From the NCBI RefSeq assembly GCF_026212465.1, contig NC_080056.1, positions 7,038,517 to 7,102,516 on the forward strand: a stretch of 64,000 nt of DNA, read 5' to 3'. The translations under genes and the position numbers were made by a program. Origin of the DNA: Amaranthus tricolor. Lineage: Eukaryota > Streptophyta > Magnoliopsida > Caryophyllales > Amaranthaceae. Shown in pieces: positions 38,788 through 51,417 of the stretch (position 1 is its first letter; each line of letters opens with the position of its first letter). The notes under the pieces were generated by a model. The model did no database searches and was not told the origin of the DNA. It saw nothing but the letters and a program-made list of their open reading frames with translations.

Positions 38788-39820
38788 TGTTGAAGATTAG
38801 AAAAGTCGATCGAGAGAGAGAATTTGATGATATTGGAGGGAAATAGAAATGGAAATGATTATTCTAGACTAATAGTATTAGGAGTTTAGGACTTTCTAGA
38901 GTCGAGTAGTAAATTCTTCTACGATAGCTTTGGGTTGGGTTTGCGTCCAATTTTAATTTGAAATTACTAATCAATAATCATAGTTTATAAGTCATTATAA
39001 AAAGACAAAAAATATATATATATATATATAGAAAATAAAATAAAATTTCAAAATTTCTTCCCTCAAATCATGTATATAAGGGTGATTTATTAGTTACAAA
39101 TAATCATGATTTAGCTAGACAAATTTATTTCAAATAAATTCAAATTCTTGGTTAATTGAAATAAGATGGTCTCAAGGTATATTTATTTGGTTGTCCAATG
39201 TACATTTATTAAATAAAAGTGAATATTATAATTTTAAAATGATCACTTATTATAATCTTAAAATGATTATTTGTAACTTTTAAGTGATCGCTTATAAGTT
39301 TACTTTATAGAGGATCATTAACGATCTTTGAGTGATCAATTAGAGAAATTTACTTATTATATGAATTTGTTTCATGATGAGATACTATCATAAAAGACAA
39401 GTTGGTCTGATGGATCACGGGTCTCAAATGAGTTTTAATTTAATTATTTATATTTAAACTTTTTTGCATTTTAAATGTTTTATTAGTCCTAAAGCGAGCT
39501 ATATGTTGTACATAAGTCTAAATTAGTTTAAATAATTATGCAAACAAGTTTAGAACAACTTTAAATTAAATTTGAATTGTGTAATAAGTCATATTTAGAG
39601 TAGATTTGGCAAGTCTGACGGGTCAGAATCTAATTGAGTGCGAGTCTTAGTTTGGATATGCGTTTGAGGACCCTTGAAAAGGATTCAATAGCTACTTTGA
39701 TCGCATATTGGAAAATTTGAAACAAATAAGTAATTTCAACAAAAAAAATAAATAAATAAAAGTTTTGAGTAAACTTAATTCCAAAAATAAGAGTCTTCAT
39801 GTCCGAGCCTAAAGTCAGGT
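38788..39820. other. Intergenic: transporter 5' flank, (AT)n and a GAGAC-family MITE
   Basis: The sequence just upstream of the transporter start is AG-rich (UTR). An (AT)n tract lies at about 39014-39030. A MITE at 39163-39402 starts AAGATGGTCTCAAGG, ends GATGAGATACTATCATAAAA, and has internal AAATGATCACTTATTATAAT and AAGTGATCGCTTATAAG units like 17515-17732. I see no gene here. Confidence 0.55.
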
Positions 39821-40560
39821 ATGTTCGAAGTTACTAACAGCGAACAAAAAAATTGGTCAAAAAAAGTCAAAGTTGTTTGTTCGCAGTTATTAACTGCGAA
39901 TAAAAAGGAGACAATGTCATAACGTTAGATGAGACAAAATAAAAGACGTCATGTTTGTTCGGAGTAAGTACTCTGAACAAATATGATTTCCATTTTTTTT
40001 GCATCTAACATTATGTCATTATCTCTTTTTAGTTCGCAGTTTATAACTGCAAACAAATAATTTTGACCAATTTTTTTTTCGCCGTTAGTAACTGCGAACA
40101 TACATGACCTTAAGCTCCAACATAAAAACATTTATTTTTAAAATAAAGTTTATCCGAAACACATTTTTATTATTTTTTTTGTTAAAAATACTTGTTTCAA
40201 AATTTCCCCCGACTGTCTATATTTTAAACACTGTTTCCAATTTTGAGCCTATATGAAAAGAACAATACTTCTATTATTATTATATATGAAAATTTGAAAA
40301 AATAGTTTTTTTTTTTGATTCCTAAAATAAGTTTTTGAGAAATTTTAATTCTCAAAATAAGTGTCTCTGTTCTCTGAACCTAAGATCAAGACTTGTTCTT
40401 TGTTAGTAACAGCAAACAAGAGAAGAACATATTAAAAGTCAAAAACAATTACCGCGAATTTGTTCACTGTAACAGCAAACAAAAGAATAATAGTGTCATA
40501 ACATTTGAAAGGAAAAAAATAAATTACTTGTTGGTTTGCTGTTGAATTGTTGATAGCAGC
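39821..40560. mobile_element. Two more elements with GTTCGC/GCGAAC palindromes
   Basis: The first, roughly 39785-40150, has ends CCAAAAATAAGAGTCTTCAT and AAAACATTTATTTTTAAAAT. Inner units are GTTACTAACAGCGAACAAA and GTTCGCAGTTATTAACTGCG, with TAACGTTAGATGAGAC in the middle. The second, roughly 40345-40560, repeats the layout in decayed form (AATTCTCAAAATAAGTGTCT, GTTAGTAACAGCAAAC, ATAGCAGCGAAC). Both share the AATAGTGTCATAAC or AATGTCATAACG core with the 25.06-25.36 kb element. There is no coding. Confidence 0.55.
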
Positions 40561-40862
40561 GAACTAACAAAGGTTGAAGAGAAAGCCTTCAACCACTAAC
40601 CTATAATTCTCCAAAAACGTATTTATATATTCTCTTACAAAATCTATGATAAACAACAAATTCAATACAAAAATTAGCTGTATTATGTTTAGAAGAAGCT
40701 CAAAAGTATTATGCTCCCCTCTTACAACATTTTGACAAGAAATTATAAGATGTAATTGTTTGGTTAGAAAAAGGGTGTTCAAAATTCTAATGCCTACTGT
40801 TAACAGTTTTCTTCACTTTCCAATCGTGTATAAGTCTGACTGGGAATGAACTCACGGATACG

Positions 40863-43800
40863 TCAAGCAGGAAGTTTGAGCTTTTCATGGTTTTTCCAAC
40901 TGCGGAAACACAAAGATTGATAGTTAGAACTTAGGAGAAATTATGGGCGAGTCAAACAGCGACCTTCTCAAAGTTGATGCATTTTGCTCCTAAAAACTAA
41001 TACACTAATTCTTTATTGATTCTGTGTCACCATGAGACGACTTCAATTGATTCAGCCCAAACTTTAAAAAAATTGCTTCTTGTACAAGTGTGAATTCAGA
41101 TTTCTTTGTTTTTTTTTATGTTTTTATTTTACTAATGGGCCTTTTGAATGGACCTGTCTTTTACGGTGAGACGGTTTGATACAAGAGGGGTTGTAAGTAA
41201 TTATTAGCCTTGTCTTGCTATTTGTCTTGCCTATGGCATGTACTGGGCCTATTGTTGCAGGTCATTCTCGAGCCGAGAGTCTGCAACGTCTTTATTGTTT
41301 TTGATAAGGGTATGGTCTGCTGTCATTTTGTTAATAATAGCTTTTACGAGCGGGGTATTCTAAATATGATGGTGATGAATGATTACAAGTATGACTAAAA
41401 AGGATATCTTAAGGACTTCAGAAGGAAAAGCAACTTGGAGATAGGCAAAAAGTCCAAGTAATGGTGCAAATTTCTAGGAAGGCTAACGCAATCATGTCAT
41501 GAACGATCTAACAATTCCCGTCTTAGTATGAAGATTTCTTTATTTACTCGATTTCCCGTATCTCAAGTTCTACGGGAAGGAAGTAGAAGCAAACGACTAC
41601 CGGCCAAAATTTGTCTACAAGATAAGAAAAGCGGTGATAAAGGAAGTGGGTGCACTAATCATTGAACCAAAAAAAATCTGGGTTGGCAAAAGATAGGTAG
41701 TCGTTATTCGTATGTTAGAAGTAAAATGATCTCGCCAGGTTCGAATTTCAGGAACAAAGAGGATGCAGAGACAAACTTACCTGAGTATGTAGTAATAAAA
41801 GAAGTCGGCATAAAGTGCTGTCTGAACCAGACCAGATGTCCAAACTGCAAATGATTACATATAAAGTACAACATGAATAACAACAATTTAAAAAAACAAT
41901 AAAAAATTAAATGAGTGTGAACTCTACAAAACGTACGGATCCAGCGAGCCCGGTGATCTTGCAAAAAGTATCGATATATCCAGTTCAAGACGTAGAGAGC
42001 CCGATATGCGCTGCAACAAAGAGGAAGAAACACATTGATCAAGTAGTGCATTATAATTCATCCATGTATGTTATCTCATTCAATTTTAACCAATAAATAG
42101 CATATACGAGATGCACATTCTACACATAAGATAACCTCCAAGTTTGATTAGATAGGGTAATCCCAACTCCCCTAATCCGACATAACAGTGAACCTTACGC
42201 ACTCAGCCAAACAATGTACAGAGTAATTTACATCGTCACAAACGTTACGAGGGGAGAACATAAAGAGAAAATTTCTAAGCAACACGAGCAGTAGAAGAGC
42301 GAAAGCCACGGCGAGAATATGGGCTGGGCTGGTGGGGGATTAAGTGTGGTCTAAATGATTTCATTTTTTGAACCTATCAATAGGTCAATAGGCTGTTTGG
42401 CTGAGGACCCAAGAAAAACTGAGGAAAAAAAGAGACCCCTACCAATTTCTCATGTTTGGTACTTTGGTTAGAAAAACGAAATGAAAACCAACTATTTGGT
42501 ATGAATTTCATTTTGTTCCTATAAAATGAGCATTCATCACTTAACTACACAAAAAAAAAATGAAAAAGAAAAAACACAAGCACTACAAACAATGAAGGCA
42601 AAAGCCATTGCGGTCCTTTATCTCTCCTCTTATGACCATCTTATCAATTATAAGTCATCAACATCAAAAAATGCAAAAACATGGAAGAAGAATGGAAATA
42701 TGAATCATTGCCACAACTGTCCACTCATTAGAGAGGTTCAAAATCGACATCGAATCTCCAGATTGAGTTTTATGATCAATTTTGAACACAAAACTGATTT
42801 GGGCTGTCGGGAATAGTCTACTTCATGTCAGGTGTAATAAGAGGAGTGGAGGCAAATTGGATTATCCTTAGGTTTTGAGTCTCTTAATACTCTCTCCATC
42901 CCAATGAGAATGCACCCAAAATTTTTTGGGTGAAATTTAGTGGAAAGGGGAATTGAGATGGAGAATAAGACAAAAAACAAGTGGATGATAGAAATGAGTG
43001 GTTAAGATGGAGAGAGATAATAAGTTTGTGAATGAGATTGAAAGAAAGAGAGTAGGACCACTACCAAATAAGGAAAGGGTGTAAAATAAGTGAGACAATA
43101 TATAAAGTGGTGCAAATTGAGAGGGACATAGGGAGTACGCATTATGATAACTGTTATTGACCATGGATGCACGAAGCTTACACCAAAATAGACACATAAT
43201 ATGCATAGAAAAAATAAGGATAAATACCCGAGCAAGAAAACATAGTTCCCAGTCAAGTTATCAATGTTTCTAGATTGCTGCAACAATACCAGTTGTGGCA
43301 AGATGGCAACTGCTTCCAGGTACAATGAAAAGGTCCACAAAACCTATCATACACACTCAGGGTTTAACAAAAATGAGCAAAATGTAGCAACAAGTTATAA
43401 TAGCACTTATTCTAATCAAGTAAACATGGAAATATAAGAAAGCAAAAGTCCATATGAAGATATGGGTAGTTTCAAATACACTACGAGGATAAAATTTCCC
43501 ATCTTCTTAACTACTTTTAAAAACATGATTCTAGTATCATGGAACCACCTCTACACTCGTGCACTCATATCCAACATGGGTACATGTCGGACTCTGCTAA
43601 AATATGAAGAAATATAATATATTCAGTCTAAAATAAAGTCTCCAAGTGTCGTACCCATGTCCGAGTGTTAAGAATCCAACATTGGGTATTAGAGATACCA
43701 GCCTTTTTGGGTCAAATTTCAACTAGAATTTATTGTAAATTTTTGCTCTAGGAAGTACAGAGTCACCATAATATCAAAGCAAATGAAAGGATGGAGAAAG

Positions 43801-46800
43801 TAAGACTTACATCTATCAAAGTGAACTCATAGTGAAATAAAAGGGCCAAAGCAAAGCATGGAAGCATCAAAAAGTAATGTCGAAAAGTATCTTCATTCTT
43901 GCTATATGTCTGTTTCACTACTTTATGATACCTCATGTACCAAACAATGGCAAGCGAGGACCCAATAAAGACTATCTTCATTATGGTGTTATACAATGAG
44001 ATATATCTGGTGAAGAGATCCAAATACCGAGTCAAGAAGATGATAACGTAGAGTTCCTGAGTTTTCAGAGATATCCCTGGATCAAAACATGACAAATTGT
44101 TCAACACAAATAATTTATAATAACCATCCAAATAGTAGAGGTAAGATTACTTATAAGAGAAAATAACAACAGGAACCATTTCTACTCTATAATGACCTCA
44201 AACTCAAAATCAAAAACAACAATATCCCTATTCCTTTACATAAGCTCGACTGATAAAGTATACTCCCTCCATTTTTTGATTTTGCCCCATATAAGATATA
44301 CTATTTAAGTCCCCATTAATATTTTTAGGCATAACCCCACCAATAATACCCCCTTAAAACCTAAAATTTATTTCTCTTTCTAACATTAAAATCTATAATT
44401 ATGCCGCAAAATAACATGACCCCACCATTAATACCCACTTGTCTTGCCATCGCTTGAGGAGCAATCTCAGAGGACTATAGCATATGGGGCTTTAACCATT
44501 AATTTAAATTTTTAGTTGAGTGGTTCCTTAACATGTACCAAAAGTGAACGTGCATATTATTTTGATTCAAATCTCATTTAGCCCTCATTTCGAGTAGAAT
44601 ATTTAGCACGAGGTTGAAGATAGTCCGTGTTGCATCCACATTATTAGCACTATGGACTCGTGTGTGGGGGTGATAGAGTATATAATATTAACATGGGGCT
44701 CAAACTATTAGCTTTAAGGTTTGATTGAGTTGGTTCCTTACAATCTGATGATGATAGGAACACTGTTTCTAGTTAACTTAATTTCATTATCAGTTTATCA
44801 ATTTATGCTAACTAAAAGTTCCCAGCTATACTGTCCAGTGAGCAATCTATAGAAATCTTACTATGAAATAATTCAATAACATTTCACCCTTATAGGAAGG
44901 CATTTTTCACATCAAATTGGTGTAGTGGCCAGTCTTTGTTTGCCGCAATAGAGAAAAAAAACTCAGATTGTGTCAATCTTTGCCACTGGAGAGAAAGTTT
45001 CAGAGTAATCTACCCCATAAGTCTGAGTGTACCCTTGTGCTACCAATTTGGCTTTGTACCGCTCAATAATGCCATCAGCCAAATATTTGATGGTATATAC
45101 CCATTTGCATCCAACTGTCTTCTTTCCCTTTGGTATCTCACATTTATCCCATGTTTCATTTTTTCAAGAGCTGAGATTTCTTCTTCCATTGCCTTTTTCC
45201 AATTTGGATCTTAAAGAGCTTCTTCAACCGTACGAGGCACATCATTGGAATAGAGAAAGGTATTGAAGGCAAAAACTGTTTGTGAAAGATTCTCATTACT
45301 CTTTCTATTTACTGGGTATCTCGACCTTTGTGCTTCATATTCCAGATCATATCTCCTTGGAGGAATACCCCTCGTACTCTTTGGGGGTAACTCATATCTG
45401 CGAGGTGACTCAACACTAAGAATTTCATTAGCTATATCAATCAAAGGCTCATGAATTACCTCTTGTTCGGATTGCTCCCCAGATGCTTCAAACAGGACAG
45501 GAGTAGTCTGAGGAGGAAGATGTACTATATCTTCGGTGATGACAGTTGTGGCATTACCTACTTGCTCTGTAGGGTCATGATCAATTATAGGATCTGGATT
45601 GATAGCAATAGGATGTGTTAGCCAGCTTAAGTCGTCACCACTCACAGTCTCCCCCTGAGGACTAAGCTGGGGGTAGTAGTATGAACTCTCAAAGAAGTCA
45701 CAGTCCATGGTGGTATAGAGTTTGTTGTGGATTAGATCAAAACATCGATAGCCTTTCTGATTCACCATATACCCAATAAAAACACACTTAACAGCACGAG
45801 GTTCGAGTTTGTTTCGAGCTTGTTTGGGAAGGTGAACATACACAGCACAACCAAATACTCGAGGGGGTAAGGAATGAGAAGATGGAATAGTAGTATGGGT
45901 TTGAAGTGTTTCCAAGGGAGTTTTGAAGAGGAGGGCTTTTGTGGGAAGGCGGTTAGTCAGGTAAGTGGCAATGACAACCGCTTCTGGCCAAAAATGAGCT
46001 GGGACATGAGATACAAACATAAGTGCTCGGGTTATCTCAAGGAGTATGCGTTTTGTTTGCTCAGCAACCTAGTTCTATTGTGGAGTGTTTAGGCAAGTTG
46101 TCTGATGAATTAAGCCATGAGCTGAGATGAAGTGTTTTATGTCCAAGTTTATGTATTCCCCCCATTGTCTGACCTAAGAATTTGAGGTTGGGCTTGGAAT
46201 TGAGTTATGAGCATGTTATAGAATTTCACAAAAACATTAAAGACCTTAGGTTTATGTTTCAAGAAGTACACCCAATTCATGCGAGTACAATCATCCACAA
46301 ACAAAACAAAGTACGAAAGCCCATGTGTATTAGAATCAGGAGCTGGACCCCAAACATCAAAATGAATCAAAGCAAAAGGTTTTATACTGTGGGTCAGACT
46401 CGGAAAATAAGTATGCTTATGACTCTTTGCTAGGACACATGCCTCACAATCCAGGGGTGCATTACAATTATTAAGACATAGAAAAAGACGTTTCAAATAC
46501 CCCAGAGAAGGATGACCTAGACGCCTATACCACATCCACATTTGATAATCAAGTAACCCATGAGCAAATAAAAAGGCTCCTCCGTGAAGAATGCTTTCCT
46601 ACACTGGAAAATTGAAGAGGAGGTGTACATGAAGGCTCCTTCGGGTTTCTCTGATGACTATAATATAGGAGAAGGCTGCAAGTTGAACAAAGCTCTCTAT
46701 GGTCTAAAGCAATCTCCAAGAGCCTGGTTTGAGAAATTCACCGCAACAATGACAAATTATGGCTACAAGTAAAGCAACTCTGATCATACTTTATTCCTCA

Positions 46801-48498
46801 AGAGACAAAATGATCGTATTACTTGTTTGATCATCTACGTGGATGATATAATTATTACAGGGGATGATAAGGAAGAGATCTGTACTCTAAAGGAACAACT
46901 GTCTCGTGAATTCGAAATGAAAGACTTGGGACGACTCAAGTATTTCCTTGGAATTGAAGTACTGAAGTCGAAAGGAGGTATTTTCATTAGTCAAAGAAAA
47001 TACATTTATGATTTGTTAGCAGAAACAAGCATGGTTGATCGTAAACCTACAGAGACACCCATTGTTGTGAACCATGGTCTCCAAATAATCAAAGGAGAAA
47101 AACTAGCTGATAGAGGACAATATCAAAGAATGGTTGGCAAACTCATATACCTCTCTCAAACACGCCTAGATATTGCATATGCAATTGGAGTAGTGAGTAG
47201 GTTTATGCATCAACCACAAATACATCATATGACAGTTGTCATGAGGATTTTGAGGTATCTGAAAGGTACAAGTAGCAAGGGAATTCTATTCAAGAAAAAT
47301 GATCACTTAGATCTCCTTGCCTACACATATGCAGATTAGGCAGGAGATAGAGATGACAGGAGGTCCACTTCGGGCTACTTTACACTGGTTGGGGGAAACT
47401 TGGTTCCATGGAAAAGTAAGAAGCAGAAAGTTGTGGCCTTATCGAGTGCAGAGGTAGAATTTAGGGGTATTGCCAAAGGAATTACAGAGATTATATGGTA
47501 AGAAAGCTCCTGAGCGAATTACACTTCCGCAGAAGAAGACATGCAAGTTGTTCTGTGATAACAAAGCCGCAATCAGCATATCAGAGAACCCAGTTCAACA
47601 TGATCGAACTAGGCATGCAGAGATCGATAGGCATTTCATAAAGGAGAAACTCGAGAAGCAGATAATAAGTCTTCCCTTTGTGAGATCAAAAGACCAACTA
47701 GTAGATATCCTTACAAAGGCAGTTAATTCAGAAGCATTCGAGCAAACTTTATGCAAGTTAGGTATTGGTGACCCGAAGACCTAACTTGAGGGGTGTAGGA
47801 AAGTAGAAAACTGTATAGTTATTTTTAGAATGTTTGTTAGTTCCCTTTTACTTGTATAAACTATCCATTTGAAATCTCAATACAAACAGTATTCATAACC
47901 TAAATTCCGCATTCTTAATTTCTTCAATCCTAATTCGCATTCACAAATCAATGATAACCCCACTTGTATGAACATGATCAAACAAAATTCAACATAACTT
48001 TTGAAATTTGAACTATTCCCAATGTCCCATCAAATTTGCCGAAATTCTATCAATCTTTCTTCAATTCTCCTTCAGCACATTTAATTTAATTTTTCGTATC
48101 ATCCCCACGTTTTTCCGGCATTCTCATAAAATAACTAGTTTGTTGCTCTTTTTCACCTATTTATACTTGGATAAAAACATTGCATTTATAAATTATATGA
48201 AATCCCTGATAAATAAATTCCCAATATTCACATAATACAATAAAAAACTGAAAACCCAACATGCAGAATAATCCTCAATGAAACAAAACCCACAAAACTC
48301 ACAATATTCTCATCAAACTATAACATCAAAAAGGGAAAAGTAACAACTTTGTAAAGCAGATTAAGAAAACAAAAAGATGTAAAGGAAAAAAATTAATGGG
48401 AAAATACCAGAACAAGATTTGGTGGCATGGATCTTTAAAAGGAGAAAAATGATGCTGAGTAGGTGCGTCATATCCCCCGCTAATCTGAAAAGGTTCAT
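40863..48498 (-). CDS. ERD2: ER lumen protein-retaining receptor (KDEL/HDEL receptor), 6 exons, 215 aa
   Basis: Seven-helix Golgi/ER receptor that returns escaped ER proteins with C-terminal K/HDEL signals. Exons: 48498-48408, 44076-43811, 43343-43228, 42010-41937, 41844-41781, 40899-40863; GT-AG, phases agree, 216 codons. The start at 48498 gives [20 protein letters not shown], collinear with plant ERD2; starting at the next Met (48471) would lose nine conserved residues. Diagnostic blocks are [73 protein letters not shown] followed by [33 protein letters not shown] and the C-terminal [12 protein letters not shown]. The loop after WIYRYF reads [14 protein letters not shown], where I recall FTEPHFVHWITWIAG in Arabidopsis ERD2, so this stretch is divergent. 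Intron 1 (4.3 kb) holds a rearranged copia element. The protein looks complete, but expression is untested. Confidence 0.92.
40900..41780. other. ERD2 intron 5 content
   Basis: The stretch holds a GAGACGG fragment (ACGGTGAGACGGTTTGATAC near 41164) and otherwise unrecognised sequence. Around 41500-41690 the plus strand has longer non-AT-rich sequence without a usable frame. I cannot assign it. Confidence 0.4.
42888..43137. mobile_element. Stowaway MITE in ERD2 intron 3
   Basis: It is bounded by TA dinucleotides. The left end reads CTCTCTCCATCCCAATGAGA and the right end CAAATTGAGAGGGACATAGG followed by GAG, the reverse complement. The length of 250 bp, TA target site and CTCYCTCC...GGGAG ends are the Stowaway (Tc1/mariner) pattern. 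Confidence 0.75.
44262..44470. mobile_element. Partial Stowaway-like MITE in ERD2 intron 1
   Basis: It starts TACTCCCTCCATTTTTTGAT followed by TTTGCCCCATATAAG, the classic left end. A matching right end is not clear, so it is probably truncated near 44470. Confidence 0.5.
44893..46577 (-). mobile_element. Ty1/copia pol, inverted 5' part: integrase to start of reverse transcriptase
   Basis: The minus strand encodes, with stops and frame breaks, the GAG-pre-integrase and integrase ([63 protein letters not shown]). The integrase C-terminal region follows ([61 protein letters not shown]). Next comes the RT N-terminus ([50 protein letters not shown]) and finally [13 protein letters not shown] at about 44893, where homology stops. 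The gag and protease are missing. At the other end it abuts an oppositely oriented copia piece starting at about 46580. Confidence 0.88.
46578..47784 (+). mobile_element. Ty1/copia pol, 3' part: reverse transcriptase to RNase H
   Basis: The plus-strand frame opens with [20 protein letters not shown], then [20 protein letters not shown], the catalytic box [15 protein letters not shown] (about 46820-46860), [20 protein letters not shown] and [10 protein letters not shown]. RNase H follows ([63 protein letters not shown]) and the end [12 protein letters not shown]...LGIGDPKT. Several stop codons (46770, 47337, about 47500) make it inactive. It begins at the same RT motif at which the inverted upstream piece ends. 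Confidence 0.9.
47790..47975 (+). mobile_element. Probable 3' LTR (start) of the copia element
   Basis: Directly after the pol end comes a polypurine-like CTTGAGGGG and then TGTAGGAAAGTAGAAAACTG. The following AT-rich stretch has CTTGTATAAACTATCC, resembling a promoter. LTRs of copia elements begin TG right after the polypurine tract. I could not find a 5' copy or a clear CA end, so the right boundary is a guess. Confidence 0.5.
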
Positions 48499-51417
48499 AT
48501 TTTCGAATTGTTCTTACTTTCAAACCACAAATTCACCTGTAAAAATGGAAATGGAAAGTAGTTGTTTGAGAAAGAAATTGGGAAAATGGGTTATTGGAGA
48601 ACAGAACAAAGGGGGAAGAGCAGGCCGTAGGCGTGGACTTTGTGCGTGAGTCGAAGGGCTCGTTGTAAAAGATTCGCTTTTGTTTTGTTTCGTGCGCATG
48701 ACTTGCTTAATGTCGTAATCGCAATCTATTATTCCGTACGAGTAAAGATTATTTGCTTGAAAATAATTTGATGGAGGAAACTAAGGACAATAAACGTTTA
48801 AAAACATATTAAAAGAAAGTTGGTGAAAAAAAAATTAAATATCATAATTATAATTGTTTTTTATTAGACAATATTATAATGTGACTTTTATTTAAAGTTT
48901 TTTTCAATAAATTAAAAATTTCAACTTTTCTAGCACTTTATCATAGTTTCTTATATTACGGTCCACTCCTCAACATAGGATGAGAGAAAACAAACCAAAT
49001 GGAAGAACTATTGACAACTATTAGTTCTTTTTTAAAATCACCAAAATATTGTCACTGACTCCATGTTTAGAGAATCGTTGACATTGTTTGTGATTTTATG
49101 TATTTGTTTTTGTTAGTTCTTGTTCAAATACGGATGCTTTTTTTAATTTGAAATATAAGTTCTATCATAATTTGAAATAAAAGTTTAAATTTCAACAATA
49201 TCAATTAAGTTTTATTGGAAACTCGCTTAAGAATATTAAAGAGAAATTTCATGCAAACACGATGCTATTTATGGAGATTAAGTTAGTTTATTACTCCTAG
49301 TTTATATTCAATCAAGAAAACCAAGCATGAATCGACAAACTCATTGCACTAGTACCTAAAATACAATAAAATTTTGTTGGCTTTATAAAGCAAGAAATAA
49401 ATGTTACTTTGTCTCTTTCAATTCATTATAGACTTTAATTATAGAATCTCGTACGCTGAATATGATAATGATACACATAAAGGTGATATATAAAATTCAC
49501 TAAAACTGAATTCATTAACAAGAAATAAAAACTAAATACTCTAATGTTGTTGAATGTAAAGCCTCATACTATCTATATTTAAGATTAGAATCATATATAA
49601 AGAGTAAGGATGAATGCTTTATTACAACTAGTATTACAACTTTATGTATATTTGCTTTTGAACATTATTTAGTAAAATATGAAATTCAATCTTTAGTCCA
49701 AATCTCTCCATGATCCAACTCATATACTTCTATATTACACTAATGATATTCAAATCCCCCATCAAAACCCAAAAAACCAAAAATATATACAACACGAATA
49801 AATTGCACAAATTTTAATGCAATGGTAAAAGTGGATTAATTTTTGTGTCCTATTCTAGTTAATCACATTGGTGAAATTTTTTTTAGTGGAATAAAAAGTG
49901 AAAATTAATATCTAAAATTAAAAATATAGCAAAATTAAAGAAACATACAATACTAAAACTATGGCAAATTCAACGTGACGATTATTTATTAGTCATCTTT
50001 AGTACTACGGTAACAAATTCAATTCACTTCTTTTCAGCTTCTCCATTGACAAAATAAGATGCAACCATATTCTTCCATTTCACTAAGAAGAATTTACACA
50101 AAAATAAAATTAAATAACCAAAAACTATAATACATCCAGATAGAGTGCTTATTCTAGCATCTCTCTTTTGGTCTATAATTTTTGATTTGAGAACCAAAAA
50201 CTATTATCAAAAATCGAATTCATAACCATCAATTAATAGACACATCAACTCAAGGACGGAGCAAATATTAACAAATTCTTTCAAAATTTTGTGCAATTTT
50301 AATAATTATGATATTTTCTAACAACTTTGTACCTTAACACTTAATATATACTACGGAATTAAACAATAAGGCCCTCAATTTTTTGGCCCCTGTACGATTG
50401 AACATGCTTGAATCCTCCCCTGCATCAACTCGTATTCTGCTCATATTAGTTACATTACGACTACATTCACTTTCTTGAAAATCGAGTCTTATTTTAGTTG
50501 GAGCATATATCACTTTCTTCGTGAGGAACTTGAGTTTGATTCTTGCTACCCTTCTACCCTAAGTCCTCTCCTTCCTTCATCTTATCATGTACCTAGAAAA
50601 AAAGGAAAAAAAAAAGACTAAATTCACTTCTTAATATGTAAACCAACAATGAAATACACATCTTAATCAAAAAGAAAAAATAAAGTTGCATAAATCGGTA
50701 AATCACACAGCCATAAATATAGCTAACTCACAACAATATGCAAACTAGCTGCTTTTAAAATTTGTAAATCAAAGTGATACTACTTGCATGGTAAAGGTGT
50801 ACAAAAACCATATTTTAGGCAAGGATTTCGCATGATTTAAATTGATATTAACGACACAAAAACCATATCACCTATTCACGCATCACCGTAACGTTACCGC
50901 AATAGCAACCAAAACAAGAAACTAATGTCACTTCATAGACATCATATTTCAGTTCTTAATCTCTTACGATTTATGAACCCATAGAACTAGGCAAAAGCTA
51001 TTGATTAATAAGCATCATAATTCATAACACTTCCTGGAAACAATAGTTCTTGTAGTAATCATTGCTTCCAACTACACCTCTTAATCCATTAAAAATAAAT
51101 CGCACATCTCACATACATAATAGCTTGTACAAATAAACACAAAACTCAAAATTCCATAACACCTCAAATCATCTAGTTAACCAAAAATAAATATTCACAA
51201 ATTACGTGGTATATATTAAACACCTTAGCTAAAGCACCCGAAATCTTGCGCAATAGACTCTCATCGCGTTCTAGCATAAAGCTTTTGATTCCCAAACTTC
51301 ATCTCATTCTAGCATAAAGCTAAACAATCCCCCGACAACATCCAAGGTAAAAATTAAACAAATTCAACGAATAAAAAAAAGTTAAACAGGAGAGCATAGC
51401 ATTACCAACAATCACTT
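48499..51417. other. Intergenic between ERD2 promoter and the XS gene 3' end
   Basis: 48499-48780 is the ERD2 5' flank, with a GC-richer stretch at about 48600-48730 that probably includes the 5' UTR and core promoter. From 48780 to 51400 I see AT-rich sequence with no supported gene. There is a poly-A-rich segment near 50597-50620 and low-complexity A/T runs. The last few hundred bases probably carry the XS-gene 3' UTR. Confidence 0.55.

Noticed and set aside
48326..48523. A 65-codon minus-strand frame over ERD2 exon 1
   Set aside because: It is in another frame from the ERD2 start; the ERD2 frame is conserved and spliced in phase.
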